A DNA stretch of 64,000 bases from a virus: positions 1-64,000 of the IMG/VR virus record IMGVR_UViG_3300044972_002666; one strand, written 5' to 3'. The position numbers and the translations under genes were made by a program. The notes beneath the pieces are model-generated. The model was not told the origin of the DNA, ran no database searches, and saw only the letters and a program-made list of their open reading frames with translations. Positions 44,125 to 51,956 of the stretch are shown piece after piece. How positions within the stretch are numbered: position 1 is the stretch's first letter; each line of letters starts with the position of its first letter.

Positions 44125-44871
44125 ATGGCAAAAATTTTATCTTTCGATGAATTTCATCTAAAAAATAACGAGGCAGACTTATTTGGTGTAACTACCTCTC
44201 CATCCGGAAACCTCCCTCCCGGGTACAGAGAAGATGATTATAGAGAAGTTGAGGATCTTAGAGGAATCAATCCCTCCAAGCACAACTTAAAATTAACATC
44301 TACAGATTTTCTTGAGTTTGCAACATTAAAAGATCAAAAAACAGGTAAAAACTACATTTTCTATTTTGATTCAACCTCTCCGGAGTTCGAGGAAAATTAC
44401 AAGATTTGGGACGAAGATGCTCAAGAATACCAAGATCCAGATTCAATGGGAATAGAAGCTGCTGCTAACGACGTTCCGGTGATGGAAATAGGATTTGGAA
44501 CAGACGATTGGGAAAATTCAGAAAAACCATTAGTTGAACTGGATGAGGAATTAACCGATGATATGATCGAAGAATTTAATGTTTTCATCGGTCAAGGAGG
44601 AGCATCTAGAAGAGATAAAATAAAAGTCCAGGAGGAATTGAAAAAGATTTTATCAGAAATTAAATTGACAACCGAAAGCTTAGAATTTGAGTTTCCGGAA
44701 GAAATTTTAGAATCTGAAGGAATTCATCCGGCGATTAGAGAAAAATTGTTAGCATATTTAAAAGATAACACTGACGCAACATATCCAGAAGCTAAGAAAT
44801 TCATCAAAGAAAAAATAGCTGGATGGAATTTAACTGCAGAAGATTTCGAAGAAGCAAAAAAACTTTTATAA
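44125..44871 (+). CDS. Acidic protein with CTS-like N-terminus
   Basis: A 248-residue, Glu/Asp-rich protein. The N-terminus MAKILSFDEFHLKNNEADLF fits the shared motif. The middle is globular (THKLTSTDFLEFATLKD-like region KHNLKLTSTDFLEFATLKDQ) and the C-terminal half is helical with potential [LI]-x-E sites (ILESEG). No enzyme motif is seen. It begins a small + strand operon with two more motif-bearing genes; a late-type box is upstream. Confidence 0.65.
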   Translation: MAKILSFDEFHLKNNEADLFGVTTSPSGNLPPGYREDDYREVEDLRGINPSKHNLKLTSTDFLEFATLKDQKTGKNYIFYFDSTSPEFEENYKIWDEDAQEYQDPDSMGIEAAANDVPVMEIGFGTDDWENSEKPLVELDEELTDDMIEEFNVFIGQGGASRRDKIKVQEELKKILSEIKLTTESLEFEFPEEILESEGIHPAIREKLLAYLKDNTDATYPEAKKFIKEKIAGWNLTAEDFEEAKKLL

Positions 44872-44873
44872 AA

Positions 44874-45248
44874 ATGGGAATCAATATTAAAGAATATGGT
44901 GAGTTTTTGAACGAATCTATGGATCCTAAATCCGCTACAGATAATATCATTGATATAGTTACTTCTGGGATGGGTTGGATAGATCCGAAATATGCCATAG
45001 AAATGTTTATAAATCTAACCGGTTTAGAAGAAGAAGATTTTGAAGTTGATAAAATGCTTGGATCCCTAATGGATTTAGATCTTCTTTACTACGAGGATAA
45101 AACCGTTTCTAATCATAAAGGTAAGAAAGTGAAATTAGAAGATCCTTATTTAACCGAATATCCAGAGAGATCTAGCGACAACGGAAAATATCCGGGAGCC
45201 ATGGAATCTTTAATTTTTAAAATTAAAAAATTGGATGAGTTTCACTAA
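44874..45248 (+). CDS. Small protein with CTS-like N-terminus
   Basis: A 124-residue protein from ATG 44874 (MGINIKEYGEFLNESMDPKS). An earlier ATG at 44823 lies inside the previous gene, while 44874 is two bases after its stop and gives the shared N-terminal motif with LNE|S. The rest is acidic (GLEEEDFEVDKMLGSLMDLD). It overlaps the start of the next gene by 14 bases. Function is unknown. Confidence 0.62.
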   Translation: MGINIKEYGEFLNESMDPKSATDNIIDIVTSGMGWIDPKYAIEMFINLTGLEEEDFEVDKMLGSLMDLDLLYYEDKTVSNHKGKKVKLEDPYLTEYPERSSDNGKYPGAMESLIFKIKKLDEFH

Positions 45249-45993
45249 GTCTTTTGCTGATTTTATTTCCGAATCTGAGGGTTTTCTTTTCGAAGGAAAG
45301 TATGACAGATTAGTTGGTCAAATTTCAGCCGATGCTATGAAACTCATAAAAGATAGTAATACACCAAATGGTGAATATGAAGGAGTAAAAATTAGGTACA
45401 CCGAAAAAGACGATGTTCCAAGTTTTGAAACTCTAATAGACGACATGCAATTCTTGGACGTTGGAAACTATTTAGATCCGGGTACAAATCTTGACGTCTT
45501 TGTTAAATTGGTTATCGTAAGGGACGAAGCTCCTACATACACCGAATCTTTTATTCTGGACGGTAATGCAGACGAGGACCCAGCAATTCTCTATATTGAA
45601 CTTACTGTAAATCCTGCTACTGAACCTCAATGTTATGTAGAACTTGCACCAGAGTTGAGAAATTTAATCAGACATGAGATAGAGCATTTAACCCAGAGAG
45701 GATGGAATACTATTCCTGCTAAGGCAATGAAGAGAAATTATGCTCAGAGGATTAAAATCCAATCAAATCCAGAAAACTATTATAAGTACTATAAACTAAA
45801 AGATGAGGTTGATGCTAATCTACATGGAATCTATGCAGAGGCAAAAACTAGAAAAAGACCTTTTCAAGAAATGATCATCAAATTCTTAAATGATAGAATA
45901 GCTAAAGGAATTGTTCCTGCTAACAAGAAACAAGAAATCTACACTCTCTATAAGAATAGAGCTAAAAAGATTGGTGGTTTACCAGATCTTTAA
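45235..45993 (+). CDS. Putative zinc metallopeptidase-like protein with CTS-like N-terminus
   Basis: A 252-residue protein. MSFTKSFADFISESEGFLF fits the shared motif (ISE|S). The RHEIEHLTQ segment has HExxH (HEIEH) after a helix-like stretch, the signature of zincin metalloproteases; the third ligand is not evident. A basic helical C-terminus follows. It overlaps the preceding gene by 14 bases. If it is packaged in the head, it could be a protease acting in the host or during capsid maturation. The peptidase role is inferred. Confidence 0.65.
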   Translation: MSFTKSFADFISESEGFLFEGKYDRLVGQISADAMKLIKDSNTPNGEYEGVKIRYTEKDDVPSFETLIDDMQFLDVGNYLDPGTNLDVFVKLVIVRDEAPTYTESFILDGNADEDPAILYIELTVNPATEPQCYVELAPELRNLIRHEIEHLTQRGWNTIPAKAMKRNYAQRIKIQSNPENYYKYYKLKDEVDANLHGIYAEAKTRKRPFQEMIIKFLNDRIAKGIVPANKKQEIYTLYKNRAKKIGGLPDL

Positions 45994-46190
45994 TTCTTAA
46001 TAATTTTGATTTTGTCAGGAAGAACTTCCTGAATTTTAGACACGGTGTAATTAGTACACACCTTCTTTTTTTCGTTGTAAACTGAAACTAGAATATGCCC
46101 AGGTTCAGTAATATAAATGTCTTTGATGATGTGAGGATCCTCACTTCCGTCGACTTTGACCTTAAAGATATGAGTATCTTTTCTGATCAT
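45990..46190 (-). CDS. Small protein of unknown function
   Basis: A 66-residue basic, beta-rich protein (MIRKDTHIFKVKVDGSEDPH...). No family is recognised. It is convergent with the zincin-like gene and abuts the flavodoxin-like gene without a gap, so it is likely its co-transcribed partner. Confidence 0.5.
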   Translation of the reverse strand: MIRKDTHIFKVKVDGSEDPHIIKDIYITEPGHILVSVYNEKKKVCTNYTVSKIQEVLPDKIKIIKN

Positions 46191-47075
46191 TTATTTCCAG
46201 TTTAATTTAGATATAAAACTGCTAAAGTCTGAAACCTTGACGTTAGTAAATTTACTCTCGGTGGATTCTTTAACCAAACCACCTTCTTTTTTAATGGTTT
46301 CTTCTTTGTTTGGAATTTCCATCCCCCAAGATTGTTCAAAAGAACTTGAAGATTCCTGGTACGATCTTTGTTCTTCGTCGTCTGTATCTCTAGTGAATTG
46401 CCATCCCATAAATAGTTCTTCGGGTGTTTCAAATCCGAAGAAATTCAAAACGTGATACTGAACCTCTAAAGATTCTTGAACTCTCCAATTTTGGCCTAGC
46501 AGAACCATTCCTGCTTTTTTATTTTTAACTGTATTTTGGCCATTATATGTTGTATAAGAGCTTTCTATCCAGTCAAGTCTTTCGATTAATTTTTGATAAA
46601 TTGCATTTGGATTTCCCCATCTGTTGGAAGCAAAGAATATAACAGCATCAGAGTTATACAATTCATTTGCTATTTTCCATAATTCGTCGTCTTTATGATC
46701 CAGAGAGGCCCAGCATTTCAAATGACCATGGGGATTTTTTTCAGGATCCTTTAATTTAGATTTAGGAGATCCACACATATTCCCCTTCAGCTCACTAACA
46801 CATCCAAGACAATTGTAGATTTTAAGTTTGGCAGCATCCATTGTTACTACCTCTACTCCTTTTTCTTTTAGAAGATCTGCTAAGTGCTCTGCGAGTCTAG
46901 TCGATTTTGGTTTTTCTCCCTTGCTTGAAATGTATTCACCACGATTGCTAGTGGTAATAAAGAGAACCCTTTTCTCACCAGATAATGTGGTAAGAAAGGG
47001 GTAAATATTTTCCATCTCAGGACCATATTTAACTTGGATGTTTCCATCCCCTAGTATGCTTGGCTGATCTGGCAT
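46191..47075 (-). CDS. NADPH-dependent FMN reductase/flavodoxin-like protein
   Basis: A 294-residue protein. The flavodoxin-like core is RVLFITTSNRGEYISSKGEK, KSTRLAEHLADLLKEKGVEV, and VIFFASNRWGNPNAIYQKLI (FMN phosphate- and ring-binding loops). The extension before residue 28 and the ~80-residue tail (DEEQRSYQESSSSFEQSWGM) are unusual. It may reduce flavin or quinone; the role in infection is unknown. It follows the acidic CTS gene on the same strand. Confidence 0.72.
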   Translation of the reverse strand: MPDQPSILGDGNIQVKYGPEMENIYPFLTTLSGEKRVLFITTSNRGEYISSKGEKPKSTRLAEHLADLLKEKGVEVVTMDAAKLKIYNCLGCVSELKGNMCGSPKSKLKDPEKNPHGHLKCWASLDHKDDELWKIANELYNSDAVIFFASNRWGNPNAIYQKLIERLDWIESSYTTYNGQNTVKNKKAGMVLLGQNWRVQESLEVQYHVLNFFGFETPEELFMGWQFTRDTDDEEQRSYQESSSSFEQSWGMEIPNKEETIKKEGGLVKESTESKFTNVKVSDFSSFISKLNWK

Positions 47076-47081
47076 TTTTAA

Positions 47082-47474
47082 TTAGTCTTCGTCTTCTTCG
47101 TCTTCGTCTTCAGTTTCAACTTCTACCTCGTCTGGTGAAACTTGGATTTCCATCCCCATTTCTTCGTGACCTTCTTCGTGGTCTTCCCCGTGTTCTTCCC
47201 CTTCATGTCCCATTTCAATAGAGTTAGATAAGAAGTGATAAACCTCCTCAACGTCATCTACTGATGTAGCAATGTGATCTAAAGCCCATCCGTGACCGTC
47301 TGCAAGAATACCATCGACTTTAACAGGATCTAATTCAATCAATTCTTCAATTGCATTTTTAAGCGTGTGAAGATTTTGAAAGAACATGTAGTTCTGCATT
47401 TCTCCGTGTCCTTCGTGGATTTCTTGGGATGGAACTTCGGAATTAAAGTCCTCAAAAAATTTAATGTTTTTCAT
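47082..47474 (-). CDS. Acidic His-rich protein with CTS-like N-terminus
   Basis: A 130-residue protein. MKNIKFFEDFNSEVPSQEIH fits the shared motif. The C-terminal third is very acidic with His pairs (GEEHGEDHEEGHEEMG, then EDEDEEDED), a composition known for metal-binding or DNA-mimic proteins. It shares a palindromic promoter region with the divergent MoxR gene. It may be a metal-buffering packaged protein; unproven. Confidence 0.6.
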   Translation of the reverse strand: MKNIKFFEDFNSEVPSQEIHEGHGEMQNYMFFQNLHTLKNAIEELIELDPVKVDGILADGHGWALDHIATSVDDVEEVYHFLSNSIEMGHEGEEHGEDHEEGHEEMGMEIQVSPDEVEVETEDEDEEDED

Positions 47475-47492
47475 AATTCGTTTTTGTTTGTT

Positions 47493-47504
47493 GATATATA
47501 TCCC
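47493..47504. promoter_or_regulatory. Palindromic GGGATATATATC box serving both directions
   Basis: Plus strand reads GATATATATCCC, minus strand GGGATATATATC. It sits between the divergent genes 47082 (-) and 47537 (+), so one box could supply both late transcripts. Confidence 0.5.
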
Positions 47505-47536
47505 AAATTAAAAATTAAAAAATCAATAAAACCAAA

Positions 47537-49090
47537 ATGGGAAAAAGAGTATTTAGCTTCGATGATTATGTAAACAACAGAAGCACAACAAACGAATCAA
47601 GATTTGGAGATTTTCTCTCTAAAGCCGGTGGATGGATAGCTAGAATCGCAAAGGCTATCAAAGATGGTATTATCAAAATGATTCCTGCAGGTCCAAAAAA
47701 AGGAACACCTTCAGTTACTTATTTTGACCCAGCAAACGGAAATATAGTTTCTCAGATTAATAATCTATATAAAGGAACAGAATTTGCAAAGATGAATCCT
47801 GTCAATGAGTCTTTAATATCTGACCTAGATGAAGCTCAAGTTCCTCTGGAATATACAGGAGAAGATCAAACAGTTAGAAACGTGGACGCTACTGAACTTA
47901 AGAGCATGTTAGGTAAACTTTACAGATCTAAACAAAGAGGAGGTAGAGCAAAACCTATCTTCATCTACGGAGCTCCAGGTATAGGAAAAACCCAAATCGT
48001 TGGTCAAGCAGCTCAAGCAGCCGGAGTTCCTATGCTTAACTTAGACTTGCAATTTATGTCACCGGAAGACTTTTTAGGAATACCTAAAGTTGTTGATATT
48101 GAAGAACCTAAATATGGAGAAGAAGGAAGATTAATTTCTGCAGGTAAAGGAATAACAAGATCAAATCCTCCTATCGTTTTACCTACGGACAATGGACCAG
48201 AAGGTAAAGGTGGATTTATATTCATGGACGAGATGAACAGAGCAAACAAATATATTTTGAATGCTATCATGCAGTTCGTTCAAATGGGTAGAGTTGGAAC
48301 TTATCAATTACCTGATAAATGGGTTATCGTAGCAGCTGGTAACAGACCAGAAGACGTTAGCGGATCTGGAGAAGTTGCAGAATTTGACTTTGCTATGGCA
48401 GACAGATTCAATATCGTTAACTTTGTTCCTGACGTTGAATCTTGGTCTAAATGGGCTAAATCAAAACCAGGGGATTTCGAACCAGAAATTGTTGGATTCG
48501 TAGAAAGAAATCCAGAATTATTCCACTACTTAGATACAGAAAAAGCAACTCTTAAATTCCCAACCCCTAGATCTTGGACAGATGCAGCAGCATCTCTTAA
48601 GGATGAAATGGAAGACGAGGGAGCTACAAATTGGAGAGACCTACCAACAGATACGATCTACAACATCTACTCAGATGCTATCGGTCCATCAGCGGCAGGT
48701 AAATTAAAAGCTTATCTTGATGTTATTAGAAGAATTTCAGATAGAGATTTGGAAGATATTGTTAAGAATCCAGAAAAAGCTAAACCACTTTCAAAAGGAG
48801 CAGATTTCTCTTCAGTAGCTTATGGAGTATTTGAAATGGCTTTAAGAAAAGCTGAAGAAATGTCAGGAGGAAAAGCAACAGATCAGGATCTATTCAATAT
48901 CATGAAATACTACCAAGGTTTAAGCAATCTTGAAATCCTATCATGGGTTTATGCTAGAATCAAAGAAAAATATCCTGAATTTGGAGTAAACGAAGAAACA
49001 CTAAAAATTAAAGATACACCGGAAGGAAAGCTTAGAATTGAAGCAGCAATGATGGTAAAAGGTGGAATGAAAGATAAAGGTTTAGTATAA
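47537..49090 (+). CDS. MoxR-like AAA+ ATPase with CTS-like N-terminus
   Basis: A 517-residue protein. The N-terminus MGKRVFSFDDYVNNRSTTNES and a ~140-residue leader precede a MoxR core: Walker A YGAPGIGKTQ (about 145-152), Walker B FIFMDEMNRA (about 228-237), AAGNRPEDVSGSGEVAEFDF sensor region. The extended C-terminus is helical. MoxR ATPases act as chaperones with VWA proteins, and here a zincin and a VWA gene follow directly. The N-terminal extension fits the CTS pattern, suggesting head packaging. Confidence 0.83.
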   Translation: MGKRVFSFDDYVNNRSTTNESRFGDFLSKAGGWIARIAKAIKDGIIKMIPAGPKKGTPSVTYFDPANGNIVSQINNLYKGTEFAKMNPVNESLISDLDEAQVPLEYTGEDQTVRNVDATELKSMLGKLYRSKQRGGRAKPIFIYGAPGIGKTQIVGQAAQAAGVPMLNLDLQFMSPEDFLGIPKVVDIEEPKYGEEGRLISAGKGITRSNPPIVLPTDNGPEGKGGFIFMDEMNRANKYILNAIMQFVQMGRVGTYQLPDKWVIVAAGNRPEDVSGSGEVAEFDFAMADRFNIVNFVPDVESWSKWAKSKPGDFEPEIVGFVERNPELFHYLDTEKATLKFPTPRSWTDAAASLKDEMEDEGATNWRDLPTDTIYNIYSDAIGPSAAGKLKAYLDVIRRISDRDLEDIVKNPEKAKPLSKGADFSSVAYGVFEMALRKAEEMSGGKATDQDLFNIMKYYQGLSNLEILSWVYARIKEKYPEFGVNEETLKIKDTPEGKLRIEAAMMVKGGMKDKGLV

Positions 49091-49100
49091 TTTCTAGCTA

Positions 49101-50126
49101 ATGGAATTTAAGAAAATACATACCGATATCATAGACTCGTTTGCTAAGTTTCATGTTACCCTAGAATCAAACAGAAATTCTACTAAAGGAATTAAAGTAA
49201 TTGAAAAATTTGGCCAATATGTGGTCGAGAAAAACAGTTACGAACTTTTTGAGGGAGATGCTGATAAAGAAAATCAAGCAAGAGTAAAAGTAAATAGAAA
49301 TCTTTTATGGATCAATTCTAAGAAAGGATTCTTCGCTCAGCTACTAGCAAAATTAAACATCTACGGAAGTTCTGATCCAAGATACACAACTATGTGTACT
49401 AACGGTCTAAACATTCAATATCATCCGGATTTCGTTTTAAGCCAATCGGACGCAGCTATCAGATTTGTTTTATGCCACGAGATTCTACATTGTGTAGGTG
49501 ATCACATGACCAGAAGAGGAAATAGAAATCCTTTACTTTGGAACTATGCAGCAGATTACGCAATCAATCCAATCTTAAATGAAGAAGTAGTTCCTGGACA
49601 ATTCGAGTGGCCAAAACAACCAGATGGAAGCAGAATGGGATTGTTCGAAGAGAAATATGTCGGTATGAGAGCTGAAGATATTTACGATCTTCTAAAAGAA
49701 GACAGAGAACAGCAGAAAAAAGCAACTGAGGATTCTGGTGAATCCGAGGAATCTGGAACCCACGTTATTGATTCTGATGAAGATTTATCAGAACCGGATT
49801 CAGAAAATTCTGTAGTTCAGGACGTTAGAGACGATCAGGCAGAAGAAGAAAAAGAAATGGGAGAAGGAGGAGATAAACCAGGAGATAAACCGGGGGATAT
49901 GCCAGGAGATAAACCAGGGGATATGCCAGGAGATAAACCAGGGGATATGCCAGGTGAAGAAGAGGGGAAGGGAAAACCGGGAGACAAACCAGGAGAAGGA
50001 GACAAACCAGGAGAAGGAGAGCAGAGCATAGTTGGTAAAAGAGTTAGAATTACGGTAGGTCCCAACGCAGGTAAAATAGGGGTAGTAAAAAGTGTTCTTC
50101 CTAACGGAGATATAATAGTTGAATAA
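49101..50126 (+). CDS. DUF2201-like metallopeptidase-fold protein with KPGD repeats and KOW-like end
   Basis: A 341-residue protein. A DUF2201-type N-terminal domain shows FVLCHEILHCVGDHMTRRGN (HEILH, about 126-130) and LLWNYAADYAINPIL. A Lys-Pro-Gly-Asp repeat linker (about 255-305) follows, then a KOW-like tail (KRVRITVGPNAGKIGVVKSV). In cellular DUF2201 proteins the same chain carries a VWA domain, but here the VWA is a separate gene one base downstream. It may cooperate with the MoxR ATPase encoded before it. Confidence 0.78.
   Translation: MEFKKIHTDIIDSFAKFHVTLESNRNSTKGIKVIEKFGQYVVEKNSYELFEGDADKENQARVKVNRNLLWINSKKGFFAQLLAKLNIYGSSDPRYTTMCTNGLNIQYHPDFVLSQSDAAIRFVLCHEILHCVGDHMTRRGNRNPLLWNYAADYAINPILNEEVVPGQFEWPKQPDGSRMGLFEEKYVGMRAEDIYDLLKEDREQQKKATEDSGESEESGTHVIDSDEDLSEPDSENSVVQDVRDDQAEEEKEMGEGGDKPGDKPGDMPGDKPGDMPGDKPGDMPGEEEGKGKPGDKPGEGDKPGEGEQSIVGKRVRITVGPNAGKIGVVKSVLPNGDIIVE
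49893..49954 (+). repeat. Tandem 24-base coding repeat (KPGDMPGD units)
   Basis: 2.6 copies of a 24-base unit (GGGGATATGCCAGGAGATAA + ACCA) inside the DUF2201-like gene, with more diverged copies on both sides. They encode a flexible, acidic, Pro/Gly-rich linker. Confidence 0.9.
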
Positions 50127-50127
50127 A

Positions 50128-51081
50128 ATGCAAGTTAAAAAAGGAGAATTCGTTATAGTAGATGTTGACACTGTAGAACCAGGGCAACAGAAACCTCAAG
50201 CTGGGGATAAAAAAGAAGGAACAAGTTCACCACAGGAATTAGAAAAAGCTCCTGAAGACGTGGAAACCCCTAAATTAGATCCAAATGCAAAAACAGGTCC
50301 AGGTTACGAGAGAAATCCATCACAGGGACCCAAAACATCTACCAAGTCCTATACCTCTAAGCAAGCTATGGGATCGGGCGGAAGCAAATCAAAAGTTTCC
50401 GCGATGTGGGAAAATGCAACAAGAGCAGCTATGTCTTCTGCAGGAGCATCTCTTTCTGAAAAAGGAAGAAGACTATTGATAGATTTAAGAACAACCAAGC
50501 CAAAGATTGACTGGAAAAAAGAACTTAAAAAGTTCATGGATAGTGCCTTGAATAAATGGGAAGAAACACTACCAAATAGAAGATTTTTAGGATCTGGTGA
50601 TATTTTATACGGAAGAAAGAGAGCAGGTAAAGATACTCTTAGAACTTTAGTTCTTCCTGTAGATACCTCGGGATCTATTTCTAAGGAACAAATCAAAACC
50701 TTTATCTCTGAAGTTCTTTATCTTTCCACAAAGATGGATATAGACACAACCTATATCATCTACTGTTCAGACGATATAGATTCTATTGATATTGTTAAAA
50801 AAGGTGGTAAACCAGACTTTGGAAAGATTGCTTCTACTGGAGGTAATGCTAAAGGATTTATTCCACCGTTTGCTTGGATTCAGAAGCAGAAAATTAATCC
50901 ATCTGTAGTAATTTACTTGACAGATTCATTTGCCGAATATCCTGATAAATCCTCCTATGGAATTAACAATTACGTAAAGAGAGTTTTCTGGTTTATTTGC
51001 GAAAAAGGAAAGAATTTCAACGTACCTCCATTTGGTAAATACATTCACGTTCCGATGGACAGCAAAGGAAACTTTGTTTAA
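50128..51081 (+). CDS. VWA-domain protein (partner of MoxR/DUF2201-like proteins)
   Basis: A 317-residue protein from the ATG at 50128 (an upstream TTG at 50119 is unlikely). After a charged, Pro-rich N-terminal half, VLPVDTSGSISKEQIKTFIS has the VWA MIDAS DxSGS (about 179-183), and IYLTDSFAEYPDKSS supplies the third MIDAS residue. This matches the C-terminal half of DUF2201 proteins, here encoded separately. It is presumed to act with the MoxR ATPase and the zincin-like protein as an assembly or maturation chaperone. Confidence 0.82.
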   Translation: MQVKKGEFVIVDVDTVEPGQQKPQAGDKKEGTSSPQELEKAPEDVETPKLDPNAKTGPGYERNPSQGPKTSTKSYTSKQAMGSGGSKSKVSAMWENATRAAMSSAGASLSEKGRRLLIDLRTTKPKIDWKKELKKFMDSALNKWEETLPNRRFLGSGDILYGRKRAGKDTLRTLVLPVDTSGSISKEQIKTFISEVLYLSTKMDIDTTYIIYCSDDIDSIDIVKKGGKPDFGKIASTGGNAKGFIPPFAWIQKQKINPSVVIYLTDSFAEYPDKSSYGINNYVKRVFWFICEKGKNFNVPPFGKYIHVPMDSKGNFV

Positions 51082-51413
51082 TAAATAACTTTAATCTTAC
51101 CAGATTCACGAACGATCTGGTTTTCTACGATCTCGATATACAAAGGAACTTCTTTAAGTTCCTTTATTTTTGTTAGAACCTCTGGATCTATATCGGATTC
51201 AAATCCCACAATTTTAATTGGGTTTACTAGACAGCTACCATCTTCAAGATAGTAAATTCTAGCATCAAAATAATCCCCTTCTTTAACAGAAGAAACCTTT
51301 GAATAAGAGTTGGACACCCCTATTGCAAAATCTCCTTTTTCTAGTCTTTTCCCTCTCGGAAGAGCTAAAATATATTCGGATCCGGTCTTAAGTAGGTTTA
51401 CTGTTTGATTCAT
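51078..51413 (-). CDS. Small protein of unknown function
   Basis: A 111-residue, beta-rich protein (MNQTVNLLKTGSEYILALPR...). No family is recognised. It overlaps the end of the VWA gene by four bases (convergent) and follows the next minus gene closely. Confidence 0.55.
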   Translation of the reverse strand: MNQTVNLLKTGSEYILALPRGKRLEKGDFAIGVSNSYSKVSSVKEGDYFDARIYYLEDGSCLVNPIKIVGFESDIDPEVLTKIKELKEVPLYIEIVENQIVRESGKIKVIY

Positions 51414-51418
51414 AGGTA

Positions 51419-51949
51419 TTACTTGTTCTTATTACCCATTTTAGATTCGTATACTAAACGATTTATTGTTTTCTCTATTAACCCTTTGATTACGCTGCCA
51501 ACTCCATAAGACATGTCGTAGAGGTGTTTTACTTCACCCCTGAATATTTCAGGGAACTGTAGAAAAACTACGGGGGAGTCTGTATAGATGTTATAGGTTA
51601 AATCCCAAAGAGGGTCTCCGTCTGGAGAAGATTCTGTTTCCATCGTAGCAATAACGTCCCACCCAAATTCTATCTTCCTTTCTTCTGATAATCCTACAGA
51701 GGTTAAATCAGAAATAAGTTCGTCCAGCTCATCCGGAGATTCTTTTTTGAAAGTTAGAACTAAATCCCCTTGTCCGCTTTGATCTGCAAACCCTTCACTT
51801 TCAGCTCTTGTTACCTCTGCTGAAGTAACCACATAAGGGGTTCCGAAATTCTTCCCAACTAATTGTTGTATATGGGATTGAATTTGTTTTCCAAATCCCA
51901 ATTTATCCCCGGAGGGATTAAATGCTTCGAATAGTTCTAGATACTTCAT
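51419..51949 (-). CDS. Unknown protein with CTS-like N-terminus
   Basis: A 176-residue protein. MKYLELFEAFNPSGDKLGFG fits the shared motif at the start. The rest is a globular alpha/beta protein of unknown family. It is the second gene after the LRR-like protein in the same minus-strand operon (seven-base gap). Confidence 0.6.
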   Translation of the reverse strand: MKYLELFEAFNPSGDKLGFGKQIQSHIQQLVGKNFGTPYVVTSAEVTRAESEGFADQSGQGDLVLTFKKESPDELDELISDLTSVGLSEERKIEFGWDVIATMETESSPDGDPLWDLTYNIYTDSPVVFLQFPEIFRGEVKHLYDMSYGVGSVIKGLIEKTINRLVYESKMGNKNK

Positions 51950-51956
51950 TTATTAA

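Noticed and set aside
44823-44873. Upstream ATG for the 44874 gene
   Set aside because: It lies inside the preceding gene, and the start at 44874 is two bases after its stop and gives the shared motif.
49800-50171. Pro/Ser/Trp-rich ORFs opposite the KPGD repeat region
   Set aside because: They are antisense shadows of the tandem repeats, without homology or leader.
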